Part shown: positions 55,504-64,000 of the stretch, piece by piece
Numbering within the stretch: position 1 is the first letter of the stretch
How the letters are laid out: every line of letters starts with the position of its first letter
Assembly: GCF_003693265.1 (NCBI RefSeq)
Contig: NZ_RDRE01000002.1
Span: 124,001-188,000 of the forward strand
Length of the DNA: 64,000 nt
Origin: Corynebacterium gottingense
GTDB taxonomy: Bacteria; Actinomycetota; Actinomycetes; Mycobacteriales; Mycobacteriaceae
Direction of reading: 5' to 3'
The notes under the pieces: model-generated
Databases searched by the model: none
What the model was told of the DNA's origin: nothing
What the model saw: only the letters and a program-made list of their open reading frames with translations
Program-made: the position numbers and the translations under genes

Positions 55504-56460
55504 CTAGCGGACAATATCGGGATTCTCCGCTTCGAAGTCGCTGATAATCTGCTTCAGCGCCGTGTACAAGGCCGGACCATACTTCTCGTTGTGCAGCCCA
55601 AAGTCCACATTCGCCGGGATGTAACCACCCGGATTGCCCAAATCGTGGCGCTTCCCGTCATGCACCACCACGTGCACCGGGTGGCCCTCCGTGATCATCA
55701 GCTCGATCGCATCAGTCAGCTGCAACTCACCACCCTTGCCCGGCTCGATCCGACGCAACGCGTCAAAAATCGCCCGATCCAGCAGGTAGCGACCCGTGGC
55801 CACCAACGTCGACGGCGCATCCTCCACCGCAGGCTTTTCCACCATGCCACGCACACGCTTGACCTCAACACCATCAACCTCGGTGTCCACCTCCTCAACG
55901 TTAAACACGCCGTAGTTGAACACCTCCTCACGGCTGACGTTAAACGCGCACAACACCGAGCCACCAAGCTCCTGGCGCACCTTGACCATCTTCTCCATCA
56001 CACCCGCCGGCAACACCAAATCATCCGGCAGCATGACAGCGACAACGTCCTCGTCATCATCCAGCGCGTCCTCCGCACACCCCACGGCGTGCCCCAACCC
56101 CAGCGGCTTATCCTGCGTCACCGAAATCGCATCAATCAGCTCACCAGCGCGGGCGACCTTTGCCACCTGCTCGTCCTTACCGCGCGCAGCAAGCGTTTCG
56201 CGCAGCGTGGAAAACTCGCCGAAGTGAGCCATGATCTCCTCCTTCTGAGGAGCCACCACCACCGCCAAGCGCTGCGCACCCAGCTGGGCCGCCTCCTCCG
56301 CGATCAGCTCAATACCGGGAGTATCCACCACCGGCAAAAGCTCCTTCGGCACCGTCTTCGTCGCCGGCAGAAAACGAGTACCCATACCCGCCGCCGGCAC
56401 GACAACCGTCTTCACCGCACCATGGGAAGGCACGGATGATACTTCGTTAGAATTCCGCAT
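55504..56460 (-). CDS. galU: UTP--glucose-1-phosphate uridylyltransferase
   Basis: 318 residues. VVVPAAGMGTRFLPATKTVP (nucleotide loop), PKEEIMAHF-like region, LGLGHAVGCAEDAL, LPDDLVLP and VEKPAVEDAPSTLVATGRYL are GalU signatures. It makes UDP-glucose, which feeds sulfolipid, trehalose and arabinogalactan synthesis; UDP-glucose is also the substrate of the SqdB encoded at 20.5 kb. -10 TAGGCT (56469-56474) lies 8 nt upstream of the ATG. Confidence 0.96.
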   Translation of the reverse strand: MRNSNEVSSVPSHGAVKTVVVPAAGMGTRFLPATKTVPKELLPVVDTPGIELIAEEAAQLGAQRLAVVVAPQKEEIMAHFGEFSTLRETLAARGKDEQVAKVARAGELIDAISVTQDKPLGLGHAVGCAEDALDDDEDVVAVMLPDDLVLPAGVMEKMVKVRQELGGSVLCAFNVSREEVFNYGVFNVEEVDTEVDGVEVKRVRGMVEKPAVEDAPSTLVATGRYLLDRAIFDALRRIEPGKGGELQLTDAIELMITEGHPVHVVVHDGKRHDLGNPGGYIPANVDFGLHNEKYGPALYTALKQIISDFEAENPDIVR

Positions 56461-56537
56461 AAATGTCGAGCCTACATGGCCAGTTGCTGCTATTTTGCTC
56501 CGACCCACGTTCTCCGCCCAACCCGAAGGGGGCCACC

Positions 56538-57122
56538 ATGCCAACGCCAACCGAGGACAAGCGAGCCCTGCGCGCCCGCCACACCGAATTCCGCCGCCGG
56601 CTCCGCCACGACCCCGCCCGCAAGACAGCGCTCGACGCGGCGATCCTGACCAACGCTGTTGCCTGCATCGACGCGTTCGGCGCACGTGGCGCCAACATCT
56701 CCGCCTACAATCCGCTCCCCACCGAGCCAGGCCCGGCAGACTTCGCCGCGCAGCTGCGCCGCCACGCGCGGAGCGTCTTCGTCCCAATCTCGCTGCCGGA
56801 CTGTGTGCTGGCGTGGTCGCTGGCGGACGGGGCGACGCAGCCCGGCGCGCTCGGCGTCGCGGAACCGACCGGTGCCCGGTTCAACTCCCGCGTCCTCTCC
56901 TCCTGCGCGCTGCTCCTGGTTCCCGCGCTGGCCGTCGATGCCCGGGGGATGCGGCTGGGCAAGGGCGCCGGCTATTACGACCGGGCGCTCGCTGGGCTGG
57001 ACGTGCCCACGGCGGCGGTGCTCTACGACGAGGAGGTCGTCGACGCTGTCCCCCACGACGCGCACGACGTCCCCGTGCGCGCGATCATCACGCCGCGCGG
57101 GTGGCGGGCAATTTCGGTGTAG
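56538..57122 (+). CDS. 5-Formyltetrahydrofolate cyclo-ligase
   Basis: 194 residues of the YgfA/MTHFS family. N-terminal RALRARHTEFRRRL, the loop LVPALAVDARGMRLGKGAGYYDR (substrate/ATP site) and a final DVPVRAIITPRG. It converts 5-formyl-THF to methenyl-THF with ATP. Start after GAAGGGGG. Divergent from galU, as in mycobacteria. Confidence 0.93.
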   Translation: MPTPTEDKRALRARHTEFRRRLRHDPARKTALDAAILTNAVACIDAFGARGANISAYNPLPTEPGPADFAAQLRRHARSVFVPISLPDCVLAWSLADGATQPGALGVAEPTGARFNSRVLSSCALLLVPALAVDARGMRLGKGAGYYDRALAGLDVPTAAVLYDEEVVDAVPHDAHDVPVRAIITPRGWRAISV

Positions 57123-57158
57123 AGGGAACCGCCGCGCGTCCGGCTGCGTCTAATATGC

Positions 57159-57788
57159 ATGGACCTCTCGCAACGACTCACTGGACTCGCCCACCGCCTG
57201 CGCACCCCGGGCTATCGACGCTCCGTGCTCCTCCGACGCGCGCTCGCCGCCGCACTCGTCTGCGCCGCAGGCCTCAGCGCGCTGCTCAACGCGTCCCGCG
57301 CCGACCCCCTGGTTGTCACCTTCGCCCGCCCCGTCGCCGCGGGCGCCCGCGTCACCGATGAGGACCTGCAGCTGCAGCGGGTGCCCGAACGCGTCGTCCC
57401 GGAGGGCGCGCTGCGGGAGCAGTCCCTGGCCAGCGGGCACATCCTCGCCGCGGGCGCCGCGCCCGGCGAGGTGGTCACCTCCACCCGGCTCGTCGGCCCC
57501 GACCTGGTGAGCGAGCTCGTTGCGGGCCAGCCGGAAGGAGAGCCGTTCACCATGGTGCCGGTGGCGCTCGCGGAGCCGGACATCCTGCCCATGCTGCACC
57601 ACGGCGCCGTCGTGGACGTGATCGCGGAGGGGCCGACGACGGTCGCCTCCGGCGGGCGCATTGTCACCGTTGGCGAAGAGGGCACGGTGCTCGTGCTGAT
57701 GCGGCGGTCGCAGGCGTCGGCGGTGGCGGCGGCGTCGTTAAGCATGCCCCTCGCCGTTGTTTTGGCCTCTGCTGGCACGCCGGCATAA
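57159..57788 (+). CDS. SAF-domain protein, CpaB/RcpC-like
   Basis: 209 residues. One N-terminal membrane helix (about 28-45), then a SAF domain (about 53-115: FARPVAAGARVTDEDLQLQR) and a beta-rich tail (DVIAEGPTTVASGGRIVTVG). CpaB proteins of this shape belong to Flp/Tad pilus secretion, but no pilus gene is nearby, so this may be a free-standing relative. The start is uncertain: -10 TAATAT (57151-57156) is only 2 nt before the ATG at 57159, so translation may begin at an in-frame GTG further in. Confidence 0.72.
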   Translation: MDLSQRLTGLAHRLRTPGYRRSVLLRRALAAALVCAAGLSALLNASRADPLVVTFARPVAAGARVTDEDLQLQRVPERVVPEGALREQSLASGHILAAGAAPGEVVTSTRLVGPDLVSELVAGQPEGEPFTMVPVALAEPDILPMLHHGAVVDVIAEGPTTVASGGRIVTVGEEGTVLVLMRRSQASAVAAASLSMPLAVVLASAGTPA

Positions 57789-57879
57789 ACTGCGTATCCT
57801 TGACACCTGCCATGCGCACGCATGGCGGTGCCGTTTCTTCCCCCACTACGCAATGCTCTTGCAAAGGAGTGCATGTTTC

Positions 57880-58320
57880 ATGCTGAAAGGTTTCCGCGAT
57901 TATATTCTGCGCGGCAACGTCATCGATCTGGCCGTCGGTGTTGTCATCGGCGCCGCCTTCACCGGGCTGGTCACGGCGTTCTCTGACGCCATCATCAACC
58001 CGCTGCTCAACATCTTCGGCGACGCCGAGGTGGGCGAAGGCTGGAAGATTCCGGTCATCCCGGGCCGCCCCGAGACCGCCCTCGACCTGGGCATGCTGGT
58101 CTCCGCCGCGATCAACTTCCTGCTCATCGCCGCGGTGGTCTACTTCCTCATCGTCGCGCCGATGAACAAGCTCAATGAGATGCAGAAGCGAAAGCGGGGC
58201 ATCCCCGAAGACGTCGCTGCCCCGACCGAAACGGAGCTGCTCACTGAGATCCGCGACCTGCTCGCCGGCCAGTCCCCGGAGCAGGCAGGCAGCACCACCC
58301 CGCCCGCGACCAGCAACTAG
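57880..58320 (+). CDS. mscL: Large-conductance mechanosensitive channel MscL
   Basis: 146 residues. Pore helix region MLKGFRDYILRGNVIDLAVG, first helix VVIGAAFTGLVTAF, periplasmic loop, second helix (about 70-95) and cytoplasmic helix KRKRGIPEDVAAPTETELLT. It opens under extreme membrane tension to release solutes. Start 10 nt after AAAGGAG. The TAG stop shares CTAG (58317-58320) with the convergent small gene. Confidence 0.94.
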   Translation: MLKGFRDYILRGNVIDLAVGVVIGAAFTGLVTAFSDAIINPLLNIFGDAEVGEGWKIPVIPGRPETALDLGMLVSAAINFLLIAAVVYFLIVAPMNKLNEMQKRKRGIPEDVAAPTETELLTEIRDLLAGQSPEQAGSTTPPATSN

Positions 58321-58511
58321 TCCCCACCGTGGTGGGGCGGGCGCTCGTAGTCGTAGAACTCCCGCCCCGTCAGCTCCGCGGCCGGGTCGCCGTCTTCCTC
58401 AAAGGACACCGCGCGTTCGCCATCGCCCCCGGCCCCCGTGAACGGCGCGTCCGCCGTGCGGTCGTAGTCCACGTCCGCGACGCGCCGCGCCCTTCGCCGC
58501 TGCCGCGTCAT
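58317..58511 (-). CDS. Small hydrophilic protein of 64 residues
   Basis: Highly charged: basic start (MTRQRRRARR) and acidic, Tyr-rich remainder ending EFYDYERPPHHGGD; no fold recognised. I keep it as a gene because its ATG overlaps the moaB stop as ATGA, the coupling seen for real genes here, and its stop pairs exactly with the mscL stop in one CTAG. Confidence 0.55.
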   Translation of the reverse strand: MTRQRRRARRVADVDYDRTADAPFTGAGGDGERAVSFEEDGDPAAELTGREFYDYERPPHHGGD

Positions 58512-59074
58512 TTCTGCACGGTGTAGCTGTTGAGCTCCGAGATCAGGTGGTCCACCAGCGGCGCGATGGTGGCCACGCCGTCACGAATCGCCTGCCGGCT
58601 CGGAGCCAGGTTGACCACCACTGTGGAGCCGGACACACCACAGATGCCGCGGGAGGTGCACGCGTCGACGGCGCCGCAGGCCTGGCCGGAGGAGCGAACC
58701 GCCTGCGAGACGCCCGGCACCAGCTTGTCAATCACCGCGCGCGTGGCCTCCGGCGCCTTGTCGCGCGGGCCGACCCCGGTCGCGCCGACGGTGAGCACGA
58801 GGTCGACGCCGCCGACCACACCGGTCTCAATCACCTTGCGGATTTCGGACTTCTTCGACTTGGTGCGCACCACGCCATCGACGTGGTAGCCGTACTCGCC
58901 CAGCAACTCCGCGACCATCTCGTGCGTGTTGTCGCCGGGGGCCTCGTAGCGGTGATCACCGATGAGCACGATGATGGCCCGGGACGGGGCGGGAGTGTCC
59001 TCCGCGAGCTCGGTGGCCCGCAAAAACGCGTCGTCCGGCTCCACGTTTTCCAGCGCATCAAGTGTTGTGGACAT
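58508..59074 (-). CDS. moaB: MoaB/Mog-family molybdopterin-binding protein
   Basis: 188 residues, MoCF-biosynthesis fold: AIIVLIGDHRYEAPGDNTHE, LLGEYGYHVDG, and the nucleotide loop VLTVGATGVGPRDKAPEAT. The C-terminal half, with three Cys (QACGAVDACTSRGICGVSGS), is longer than E. coli MoaB, as in mycobacterial MoaB2. Adenylylation of molybdopterin is the likely activity. The gene follows pepD as in mycobacteria. Confidence 0.88.
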   Translation of the reverse strand: MSTTLDALENVEPDDAFLRATELAEDTPAPSRAIIVLIGDHRYEAPGDNTHEMVAELLGEYGYHVDGVVRTKSKKSEIRKVIETGVVGGVDLVLTVGATGVGPRDKAPEATRAVIDKLVPGVSQAVRSSGQACGAVDACTSRGICGVSGSTVVVNLAPSRQAIRDGVATIAPLVDHLISELNSYTVQK

Positions 59075-59140
59075 GTGCCTTCTTTCCCTCTCTCGCTTCG
59101 ACGTTGTTCCGGCCCCGCGACCGGAGGAGTGTCCTTTAAC

Positions 59141-60430
59141 TTACTCGGAACTCAGCGTCACATCTACGGAAACGGGAGCCTCCTCCCCCTCCCGCCGGAT
59201 CTGCAGGGTGACCGTCTCGCCGAAGTCGTGGGAACGCGTCGCCGCGATGAGCGCGTCGGCGGAATCGATCAGCCGGTCGCCCACTTTGGTGATCACGTCG
59301 CCCCTACGCACGCCAGCCTGCTCCGCCGGGCTATTCGGCTCCACGCCGGCGACGACGGCGCCGTCGTCGCCCATGTCCATGGCGCTGACTCGCACGCCCA
59401 GCATCGGCTGAGAGGCGCTGCCCTTGTCAATCAGCTGCTGCGCCACGCGCTTGGCAAAGTTGGACGGGATTGCAAAGCCCAGGCCGATGGAGCCGCCCTG
59501 CGATTCCTGCCCGTAGCCGCCCGCAGACAGCGACGCAATCACGGAGTTCATCCCGATGAGGTTGCCGTGCATGTCCACCAGCGGTCCGCCCGAGTTACCG
59601 GGGTTAATCGCGGCGTCCGTCTGGATGCCGTCCATCAGCGAGCTCTCGCCACCGCCTTGCGACGCCCGCACCGGTCGGTTCAGCGCCGAGACGATACCGC
59701 TGGTCACCGTCGCGGACAGGCCCAGCGGAGAGCCGACGGCCACCACCTCCTGGCCGACGGCGAGCTGGTCGGAGTCGCCGAACTGCATCGTCGGCAGGTC
59801 CTTCACACCCTCAATCTTGATCACGCCGACGTCGGTGTTCACGTCGCTGGCCACGAAGGTGGCGTCGTGGCGCGAACCGTCATTCAGCGTGACCTGGATC
59901 TGGGACTGCGAGCTCGCCGCATCGGCGATCACGTGGTGGTTCGTCAGCACGTAGCCGTCCGAGGAGATAATGGAGCCGGAGCCTTCCGCCGACGCACGCG
60001 GCGTCTGCACCACGATCGAGACCACGGCGGGCAGGACCTGCGACGCCACGTCTTCGACCGAGCCCTTCGGCGCCGCGTGTGCCTCCCCCTGGTCGTTCTG
60101 CTGGTCGTTCTGCGGAGCCGGGGCTGCCGGCGCCTCCAGGGCGCTGTACGAGCTCTCCTCACCGTCGTTGGTTTTGCTCACCACGTACCCGGAGCTAGCG
60201 CCACCGACAAGCGCGGCGACGAGGGCGGTGGCGATGACGGTCCCCGCCCCGAAACGACGCTTCTCGCGAGCCCCCTCCGGCGCGCTTGGCACCTGGTCGA
60301 CGTGGTACACGGTCGGCTGGCCCTGGCGCGTCTCGGTCAGTGCGGGAGATGTATCTGTGTTGCTGGTAACACGATCCGAGCCGCCGCTCGCTGCGCGACG
60401 GGGGTTGCGTGGATCCTCTGGAAAAGTCAT
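59141..60430 (-). CDS. pepD: HtrA/DegP-type serine protease with PDZ domain (PepD)
   Basis: 429 residues. Cytoplasmic ~65 residues, one membrane helix (about 66-90), linker, trypsin-like domain with catalytic His (LTNHHVIA), Asp (DVNTDVGVIK) and Ser (INPGNSGGPLVD), and a C-terminal PDZ domain (about 330-425). It handles misfolded envelope proteins. The neighbouring mprAB pair controls pepD in mycobacteria. -10 GATAAT (60438-60443) is 7 nt from the ATG at 60430. Confidence 0.93.
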   Translation of the reverse strand: MTFPEDPRNPRRAASGGSDRVTSNTDTSPALTETRQGQPTVYHVDQVPSAPEGAREKRRFGAGTVIATALVAALVGGASSGYVVSKTNDGEESSYSALEAPAAPAPQNDQQNDQGEAHAAPKGSVEDVASQVLPAVVSIVVQTPRASAEGSGSIISSDGYVLTNHHVIADAASSQSQIQVTLNDGSRHDATFVASDVNTDVGVIKIEGVKDLPTMQFGDSDQLAVGQEVVAVGSPLGLSATVTSGIVSALNRPVRASQGGGESSLMDGIQTDAAINPGNSGGPLVDMHGNLIGMNSVIASLSAGGYGQESQGGSIGLGFAIPSNFAKRVAQQLIDKGSASQPMLGVRVSAMDMGDDGAVVAGVEPNSPAEQAGVRRGDVITKVGDRLIDSADALIAATRSHDFGETVTLQIRREGEEAPVSVDVTLSSE

Positions 60431-60546
60431 GGAGGTAATTATCAACCTTTCTGCTGGAGCCAGTCTTGATGCCTGAACAGACTCCACCTAAAGTTATCTG
60501 AACGTTCCCTGTGCGCTGTGCACTGGTGCAATGCCGCTTATCGACG

Positions 60547-60583
60547 AAACCCCGCCCGGTGAGATCCCTCCCACCAAGCGGGG
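60547..60583 (-). terminator. Terminator downstream of mprB
   Basis: 12-bp stem (60550-60561 with 60572-60583, two G-U pairs) and TTT on the minus strand, 28 nt past the mprB stop. An over-represented motif GCTTATCGACG abuts it at 60536-60546. Confidence 0.6.
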
Positions 60584-60610
60584 CAACGCGACCGTGCGCA
60601 CACGCGCTTG

Positions 60611-62074
60611 CTAGTCCTCCGCGGGCGGGCGCCACCCCGGGAACACAACACGCATGCGGGTGCCCCCGTCGTCGGATTCCTCGACGAAGATCTGGGCGTC
60701 GTGGCGGTCGAGTACCTGTTTCACAATCGCCAGCCCCAGGCCCGAGCCCGGCATCGCGCGCGACTCCGGGGCGCGGTAGAACCGTTCGAAGACGCGGGCG
60801 CGCTCCTTCGGCGCAATGCCGGGGCCGGAATCGTCGACAATCAGCACCGCCTTCGTCGTGGCCGCCTTGAGCGAGATGCGGACGGTGCCGCCGTCCGGGG
60901 ACCACTTGGCGGCGTTGTCGATCAGGTTAATCGGCGCGCGCCCCATGGCGAAGTGGTCGCCCATGATGACCCACGGGTCGGCGTGGAACTGGAACGTGAC
61001 GTCCGGGCGGCGGCGACGCACGCGGTCCAGCGCCTCCTCCAGGATCATGTCGAGACGGAGCTCAGTGAACTCCGTGTTGGGAGAGTCCTCGCGCGCAAGG
61101 TCGACGAGGTCTCCAATCAGCGTGGACATCTCCTCCATCTGCGCCAGCACGTCCCGCTCCAGGTTCTCGCGCTCCTCGGGCGAGATCATGTCCTGGTGGC
61201 CGGACTTGTACATCATCATGAACAGCTCAATGTTGGTGCGCATGGACGTCAGCGGCGTCTTCAGCTCATGGCCCGCGTCTGCGACGAGCTGCGTCTGTCG
61301 GGTACGCGAGTCCTGGAGCGTCTGGATCATCCGGTTGAACGAGCGGCTGATGTTCGCGAGCTCGTCGTCGCCCTCAACCGGGAGCGGCTTGAGCTCCTCG
61401 GTGCGGGTCACCTCGTCCACCGCTTTTTGCAGCCTGCGCAGTGGATACAAACCGGTCGCGGCGACAACGGACGCGACGGCCCATGCCATCGCAATGCCGA
61501 GGCACAGGATGACCAGCAGCGCCGCACCGGAGCTGCCCTGCAGCCGGCGCGAGGGATCCACCTGCTGGGCGAGCGCCACCGCAGAGCCGTCGTCCTTGCG
61601 GAGGACCAGGATGCGCTCCCCGCCCGCAGTACGGACCGAGATTTCTTCGCCGTCCGCTTCCCTGTGGAACGCCCCACCGATCGCGATCGCATCGCCGTAA
61701 TAGCGATTGGACTGCGGCGGCGACACCGCTGCGTGGATCTGCGGGTTGAAGTACTTAAACGCCGCTATCTTCCCCTCAAGCTCATCGACGGGATGCCTTT
61801 CCACCTCGTCCATCAGCGCATCCGCCTTCACCCGGAGGTCGCTATCCATTGAATTCGTGATCGTCGTGGCGGCAGCCCAGAAGCTGACCAGGGCGGTGAC
61901 CAAGATGGTGAAGGCGACCATCACGCCAGTCAGCACCACGAGCTGCTGGCGCAGAGAAAGTCCGAGCCCAAGGAACCGAGAGCCGCGGAAACCTGACGCC
62001 TCCGCGCCCCCCTGCTCGTCGATCCACGCGTCCTTATCGCGCTGGTAAGTCTCGGCTGATTGCCGAAGGATCAC
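60611..62074 (-). CDS. mprB: Sensor histidine kinase MprB
   Basis: 487 residues. N-terminal cytoplasmic tail, membrane helices at about 40-60 and 180-205 flanking a ~115-residue sensor domain, HAMP (about 205-258), H-box [14 protein letters not shown] (phosphorylated His) and ATPase motifs ([35 protein letters not shown]). GTG start overlapping the mprA stop (GTGA). Senses envelope stress and, with MprA, controls pepD and stress sigma factors in mycobacteria. Confidence 0.92.
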   Translation of the reverse strand: MILRQSAETYQRDKDAWIDEQGGAEASGFRGSRFLGLGLSLRQQLVVLTGVMVAFTILVTALVSFWAAATTITNSMDSDLRVKADALMDEVERHPVDELEGKIAAFKYFNPQIHAAVSPPQSNRYYGDAIAIGGAFHREADGEEISVRTAGGERILVLRKDDGSAVALAQQVDPSRRLQGSSGAALLVILCLGIAMAWAVASVVAATGLYPLRRLQKAVDEVTRTEELKPLPVEGDDELANISRSFNRMIQTLQDSRTRQTQLVADAGHELKTPLTSMRTNIELFMMMYKSGHQDMISPEERENLERDVLAQMEEMSTLIGDLVDLAREDSPNTEFTELRLDMILEEALDRVRRRRPDVTFQFHADPWVIMGDHFAMGRAPINLIDNAAKWSPDGGTVRISLKAATTKAVLIVDDSGPGIAPKERARVFERFYRAPESRAMPGSGLGLAIVKQVLDRHDAQIFVEESDDGGTRMRVVFPGWRPPAED

Positions 62075-62769
62075 GGTGCAGTCTCCCGCAGCACGTAACC
62101 AACGCCTCGGACGGTGTGGATCAGGCGCGGCTCGCCCGCAGCCTCCGTCTTGCGCCGGAGGTAGCCGATGTACACCTCGAGCGCGTTGCCGGAGGTTGGG
62201 AAGTCGTAGCCCCACACCTCTTCCAGGATGGTCTGGCGGGTGAGCACGCGACGCGGGTTCTGCATCAGCAGGTGCAGCAGCGCGAACTCGGTGCGCGTCA
62301 GCGAGATGGTACGGGAGCCGCGCGTGACGTCTCGGGTCTCCGGGTTGAGCGTGAGGTCCTCGAACTTCAGCGCGGAGGACTCGTGGTCGCCGCCCTCGAT
62401 GGAATCCGCGCGGGCACGGCGCAGCAGGGAGCGAACGCGGGCAAGGAGCTCTTCGAGCGCGAACGGCTTGGGAAGGTAGTCGTCGGCACCGGCATCCAGC
62501 CCCGCCACCCTGTCAGACACGCCGTCACGCGCCGTAAGCATCAGCACGGGCCGATCGTAGCCGGACGAACGCAGCGTACGGCACACGCCAAGCCCGTCAA
62601 GCTTAGGCATCATCACGTCAAGGATGGTCAGGTCCGGCTCTTCCGCGCGGATCAGATCCAGCGCCTCTTCGCCATCTTCCGCCAGGCACACCTCGTACCC
62701 GTTGAAGCGAAGAGAGCGCCGTAAGGATTCACGCACGGCCTGCTCATCATCGGCCACAAGAATTTTCAT
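62071..62769 (-). CDS. mprA: OmpR-family response regulator MprA
   Basis: 232 residues. Receiver domain with acidic pocket ADDEQ, phosphorylated Asp in LTILDVMMP, Thr/Ser switch (LTARDG) and conserved Lys (LPKPF). The winged-helix output domain is about 135-228 ([40 protein letters not shown]). The start follows a -10 CATAAT by 6 nt, so the message is probably leaderless. Coupled to mprB. Confidence 0.94.
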   Translation of the reverse strand: MKILVADDEQAVRESLRRSLRFNGYEVCLAEDGEEALDLIRAEEPDLTILDVMMPKLDGLGVCRTLRSSGYDRPVLMLTARDGVSDRVAGLDAGADDYLPKPFALEELLARVRSLLRRARADSIEGGDHESSALKFEDLTLNPETRDVTRGSRTISLTRTEFALLHLLMQNPRRVLTRQTILEEVWGYDFPTSGNALEVYIGYLRRKTEAAGEPRLIHTVRGVGYVLRETAP

Positions 62770-62814
62770 GTTTCTATTATGGCTTACTCGATGATTTTTG
62801 GTGCATAAGACCGC

Positions 62815-62847
62815 AAAAAAGCCGATTCCCCAGGTCAGGGAACCGGC
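62815..62847 (-). terminator. Terminator of the rpmE2-rpmF unit
   Basis: 10-bp stem with one mismatch (GCCGATTCCC 62821-62830 with GGGAACCGGC 62838-62847), loop CAGGTCA, followed on the minus strand by TTTTTT. Confidence 0.82.
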
Positions 62848-62864
62848 TTCCGGTGGAGCTGCGT

Positions 62865-63038
62865 TTAGAACTGCTCCACGTCAATCAGGCCAGCCTGCGC
62901 GGCCTTGACCAGGCGACGCGGGATGCGAACTTCCTGGCCGTCGATCTTGACGGTCTGCAGTGCGGCGTTGTCAGCCTTCCACTGCGAGCGACGCATGCGG
63001 GTGTTTGCGCGGGACTTCTTAAACTTCGGGGTAGCCAT
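62865..63038 (-). CDS. rpmF: 50S ribosomal protein L32
   Basis: 57 residues, [20 protein letters not shown] onward, ending LIDVEQF. The zinc-binding CxxC pairs of the C+ form are absent, so this is the zinc-independent (C-) type. Downstream of rpmE2 (21-nt gap) and closed by a terminator. Confidence 0.95.
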   Translation of the reverse strand: MATPKFKKSRANTRMRRSQWKADNAALQTVKIDGQEVRIPRRLVKAAQAGLIDVEQF

Positions 63039-63059
63039 TTCTCAATTCCTCCTTTACGC

Positions 63060-63332
63060 CTAGTTAGCGGACTTCTTCTTACGGCGAGCCATGCCACCGA
63101 AGCGCTGGTTGAACTTCTCAACGCGGCCAGCGGTGTCCATGAGGCGCTGTGCGCCGGTCCAGAACGGGTGGGACTCAGCGGTCACGTCGACAACGATGAG
63201 CGGGTACTCGTTGCCATCCTCCCACTGGTCGGTACGGTCGGAGGTCTTGGTGGAGCGAGTCAGGAACTTGTGGCCCGTGTTCGCGTCCTGGAAAATCACC
63301 GGGTGGTAATCCGGATGAATATCCTTCTTCAT
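63060..63332 (-). CDS. rpmE2: 50S ribosomal protein L31, type B
   Basis: 90 residues: [16 protein letters not shown] start, then [10 protein letters not shown] and [13 protein letters not shown], and a Lys-rich tail. The extra insertion and the lack of the CxxC zinc site define the type B (zinc-independent) form that replaces RpmE when zinc is scarce. Start 9 nt after AGGGAG. Confidence 0.95.
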   Translation of the reverse strand: MKKDIHPDYHPVIFQDANTGHKFLTRSTKTSDRTDQWEDGNEYPLIVVDVTAESHPFWTGAQRLMDTAGRVEKFNQRFGGMARRKKKSAN

Positions 63333-63735
63333 ATACTTCGTCTCCCTCAGGATTGAACTTCAGGTCGTCTCCTCCGCGAGGATCGTGCCTGAGTTGGGTG
63401 CGAAAAACTGACATTACGCCCGGCTCCCGCCGGACAACTCGCACAAGCATACAGCTCAGGTCCCCCATTACCTAATCTCTGCATTTTGCTTCTCGACGCC
63501 CCGCCACCCCGCCGAGAACGTGGCGTCGTCAAGCATACTGCCCCCTTGCACGCACCGAATTAGGAAAACCGCAGCCCGGCATGTATCGTTGACTCTCGCT
63601 GTTGTCGAAGTACACGTATACGCCTACGTCAACCGATTGCACCAGACGCTCTCGCGGACCCTCACTCCGCTTTGCAGTGGCGTCATCCTCACTTGTGATC
63701 AGTGCGTGGGCGGCAGAAGAGAAAGAAGTCAACCC
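63333..63735. promoter_or_regulatory. Divergent control region of the zinc-independent ribosomal protein genes
   Basis: 403 bases without a convincing gene. Minus side: -10 TATGCT (63446-63451) gives a ~105-nt rpmE2 leader. It holds a CCGGC-TCCC-GCCGG hairpin (63420-63433) and a CTCAGG segment (minus strand, 63388-63393) able to pair with the CCTGAG next to the rpmE2 ribosome-binding site (63346-63351). Plus side: TTGACT (63589-63594) and CGTATACG (63615-63622) mark a likely rpmB promoter and a ~115-nt leader. I could not see a clear Zur box. Confidence 0.45.
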
Positions 63736-63972
63736 ATGTCGGCACATTGCCAGGTCACGGGACGCGAGCCAAAGTTTGGCAAGACCGTCTCGCACTCGCA
63801 CCGCCGCCACTCGCGCCGTTGGAACCCCAACGTGCAGAAGCGCCGGTTCTACCTGCCCTCCGAGGGCCGTACCATTACTCTGAACGTTTCTACCAAGGGT
63901 CTGAAGATCATCGACCGTGACGGCATCGAGTCCGTCGTGGCAAAGATCCGCGCACGAGGTGAGAAGATCTAA
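63736..63972 (+). CDS. rpmB: 50S ribosomal protein L28
   Basis: 78 residues: [20 protein letters not shown], then [20 protein letters not shown]. It has one Cys only, so no zinc ribbon (C- type). In corynebacteria this copy heads rpmB-rpmG-rpsN-rpsR. Its TAA stop overlaps the next ATG by one base. Confidence 0.94.
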   Translation: MSAHCQVTGREPKFGKTVSHSHRRHSRRWNPNVQKRRFYLPSEGRTITLNVSTKGLKIIDRDGIESVVAKIRARGEKI

Positions 63973-64000
63973 TGGCACGTAACGATATTCGCCCGATCAT
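63972..64000 (+). CDS. rpmG: 50S ribosomal protein L33, first codons only
   Basis: Start MARNDIRPI, the beginning of the actinobacterial C- type L33, cut by the window edge. TAATG overlap with rpmB implies coupled translation. Confidence 0.88.

Overview
The window is chromosomal DNA of a high-GC Corynebacterium or a very close relative. Evidence: the mprA-mprB-pepD(htrA), moaB, mscL, galU, glp(moeA)-rimJ-glpR order and the tatD-rpf2-rsmA-ispE order are the arrangements known from mycobacteria and corynebacteria. A gapX-type long GAPDH, a protein O-mannosyltransferase and many leaderless promoters (a TANNNT box 6-8 nt before the start codon) fit the same group. There is no prophage, insertion sequence, CRISPR array or rRNA operon; one tRNA-Ala is present.

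Layout. 1-8 kb: a truncated patatin gene, an MMPL transporter with its own TetR regulator, a YihY/BrkB membrane protein, a DUF222-HNH protein and an SLC13-type anion transporter. 8.0-20.3 kb, all on the minus strand: an unusual block of five secreted, membrane-anchored surface proteins. Three are paralogous metzincin-like zinc proteases (HExxHxxGxxH plus a SVMNY Met-turn). Two are long beta-domain surface proteins carrying YPDG/CNA-B/carboxypeptidase-regulatory-like modules. They form two apparent operons separated by a 0.5 kb AT-rich gap with a 19-bp hairpin. 20.4-22.8 kb: a UDP-sulfoquinovose synthase and an SQD2/SqdX-like glycosyltransferase, the two-gene kit for sulfoquinovosyl diacylglycerol. 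22.8-28.9 kb: a lipoprotein, gapX, a tiny candidate envelope protein, a hydroxyisobutyryl-CoA hydrolase-like enzyme, a HAD phosphatase, a 3-methyladenine glycosylase, PPK2 and a monooxygenase-fold protein. 29-36 kb: a 5-oxoproline catabolic cluster (GntR regulator, PxpA, fused PxpBC, biotin carboxylase-BCCP, DUF1445 protein, NRAMP transporter).

36-53 kb is mostly housekeeping: ABC-F, IspE, RsmA, Rpf2, TatD, MetG, a BCCT osmolyte transporter, RsmI/Pmt, a DoxX/zinc-finger pair, a Tag-like glycosylase lacking the zinc ligands, a cation-transporter remnant and tRNA-Ala. 52-63 kb carries the GlpR-RimJ-Glp division module, GalU, 5-formyl-THF cyclo-ligase, a SAF-domain protein, MscL, MoaB, the HtrA-like PepD and the MprAB envelope-stress system. 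The right end holds cysteine-poor, probably zinc-independent ribosomal proteins L32, L31, L28 and the start of L33.

Most notable: the metzincin/surface-protein block; the sulfolipid gene pair in a corynebacterium; a strongly over-represented 11-mer (CGTCGANAAGC, 22 copies found by eye, almost none expected); a 12-bp divergent promoter made of two interlocked leaderless promoters; and three convergent gene pairs that share one CTAG as both stop codons.
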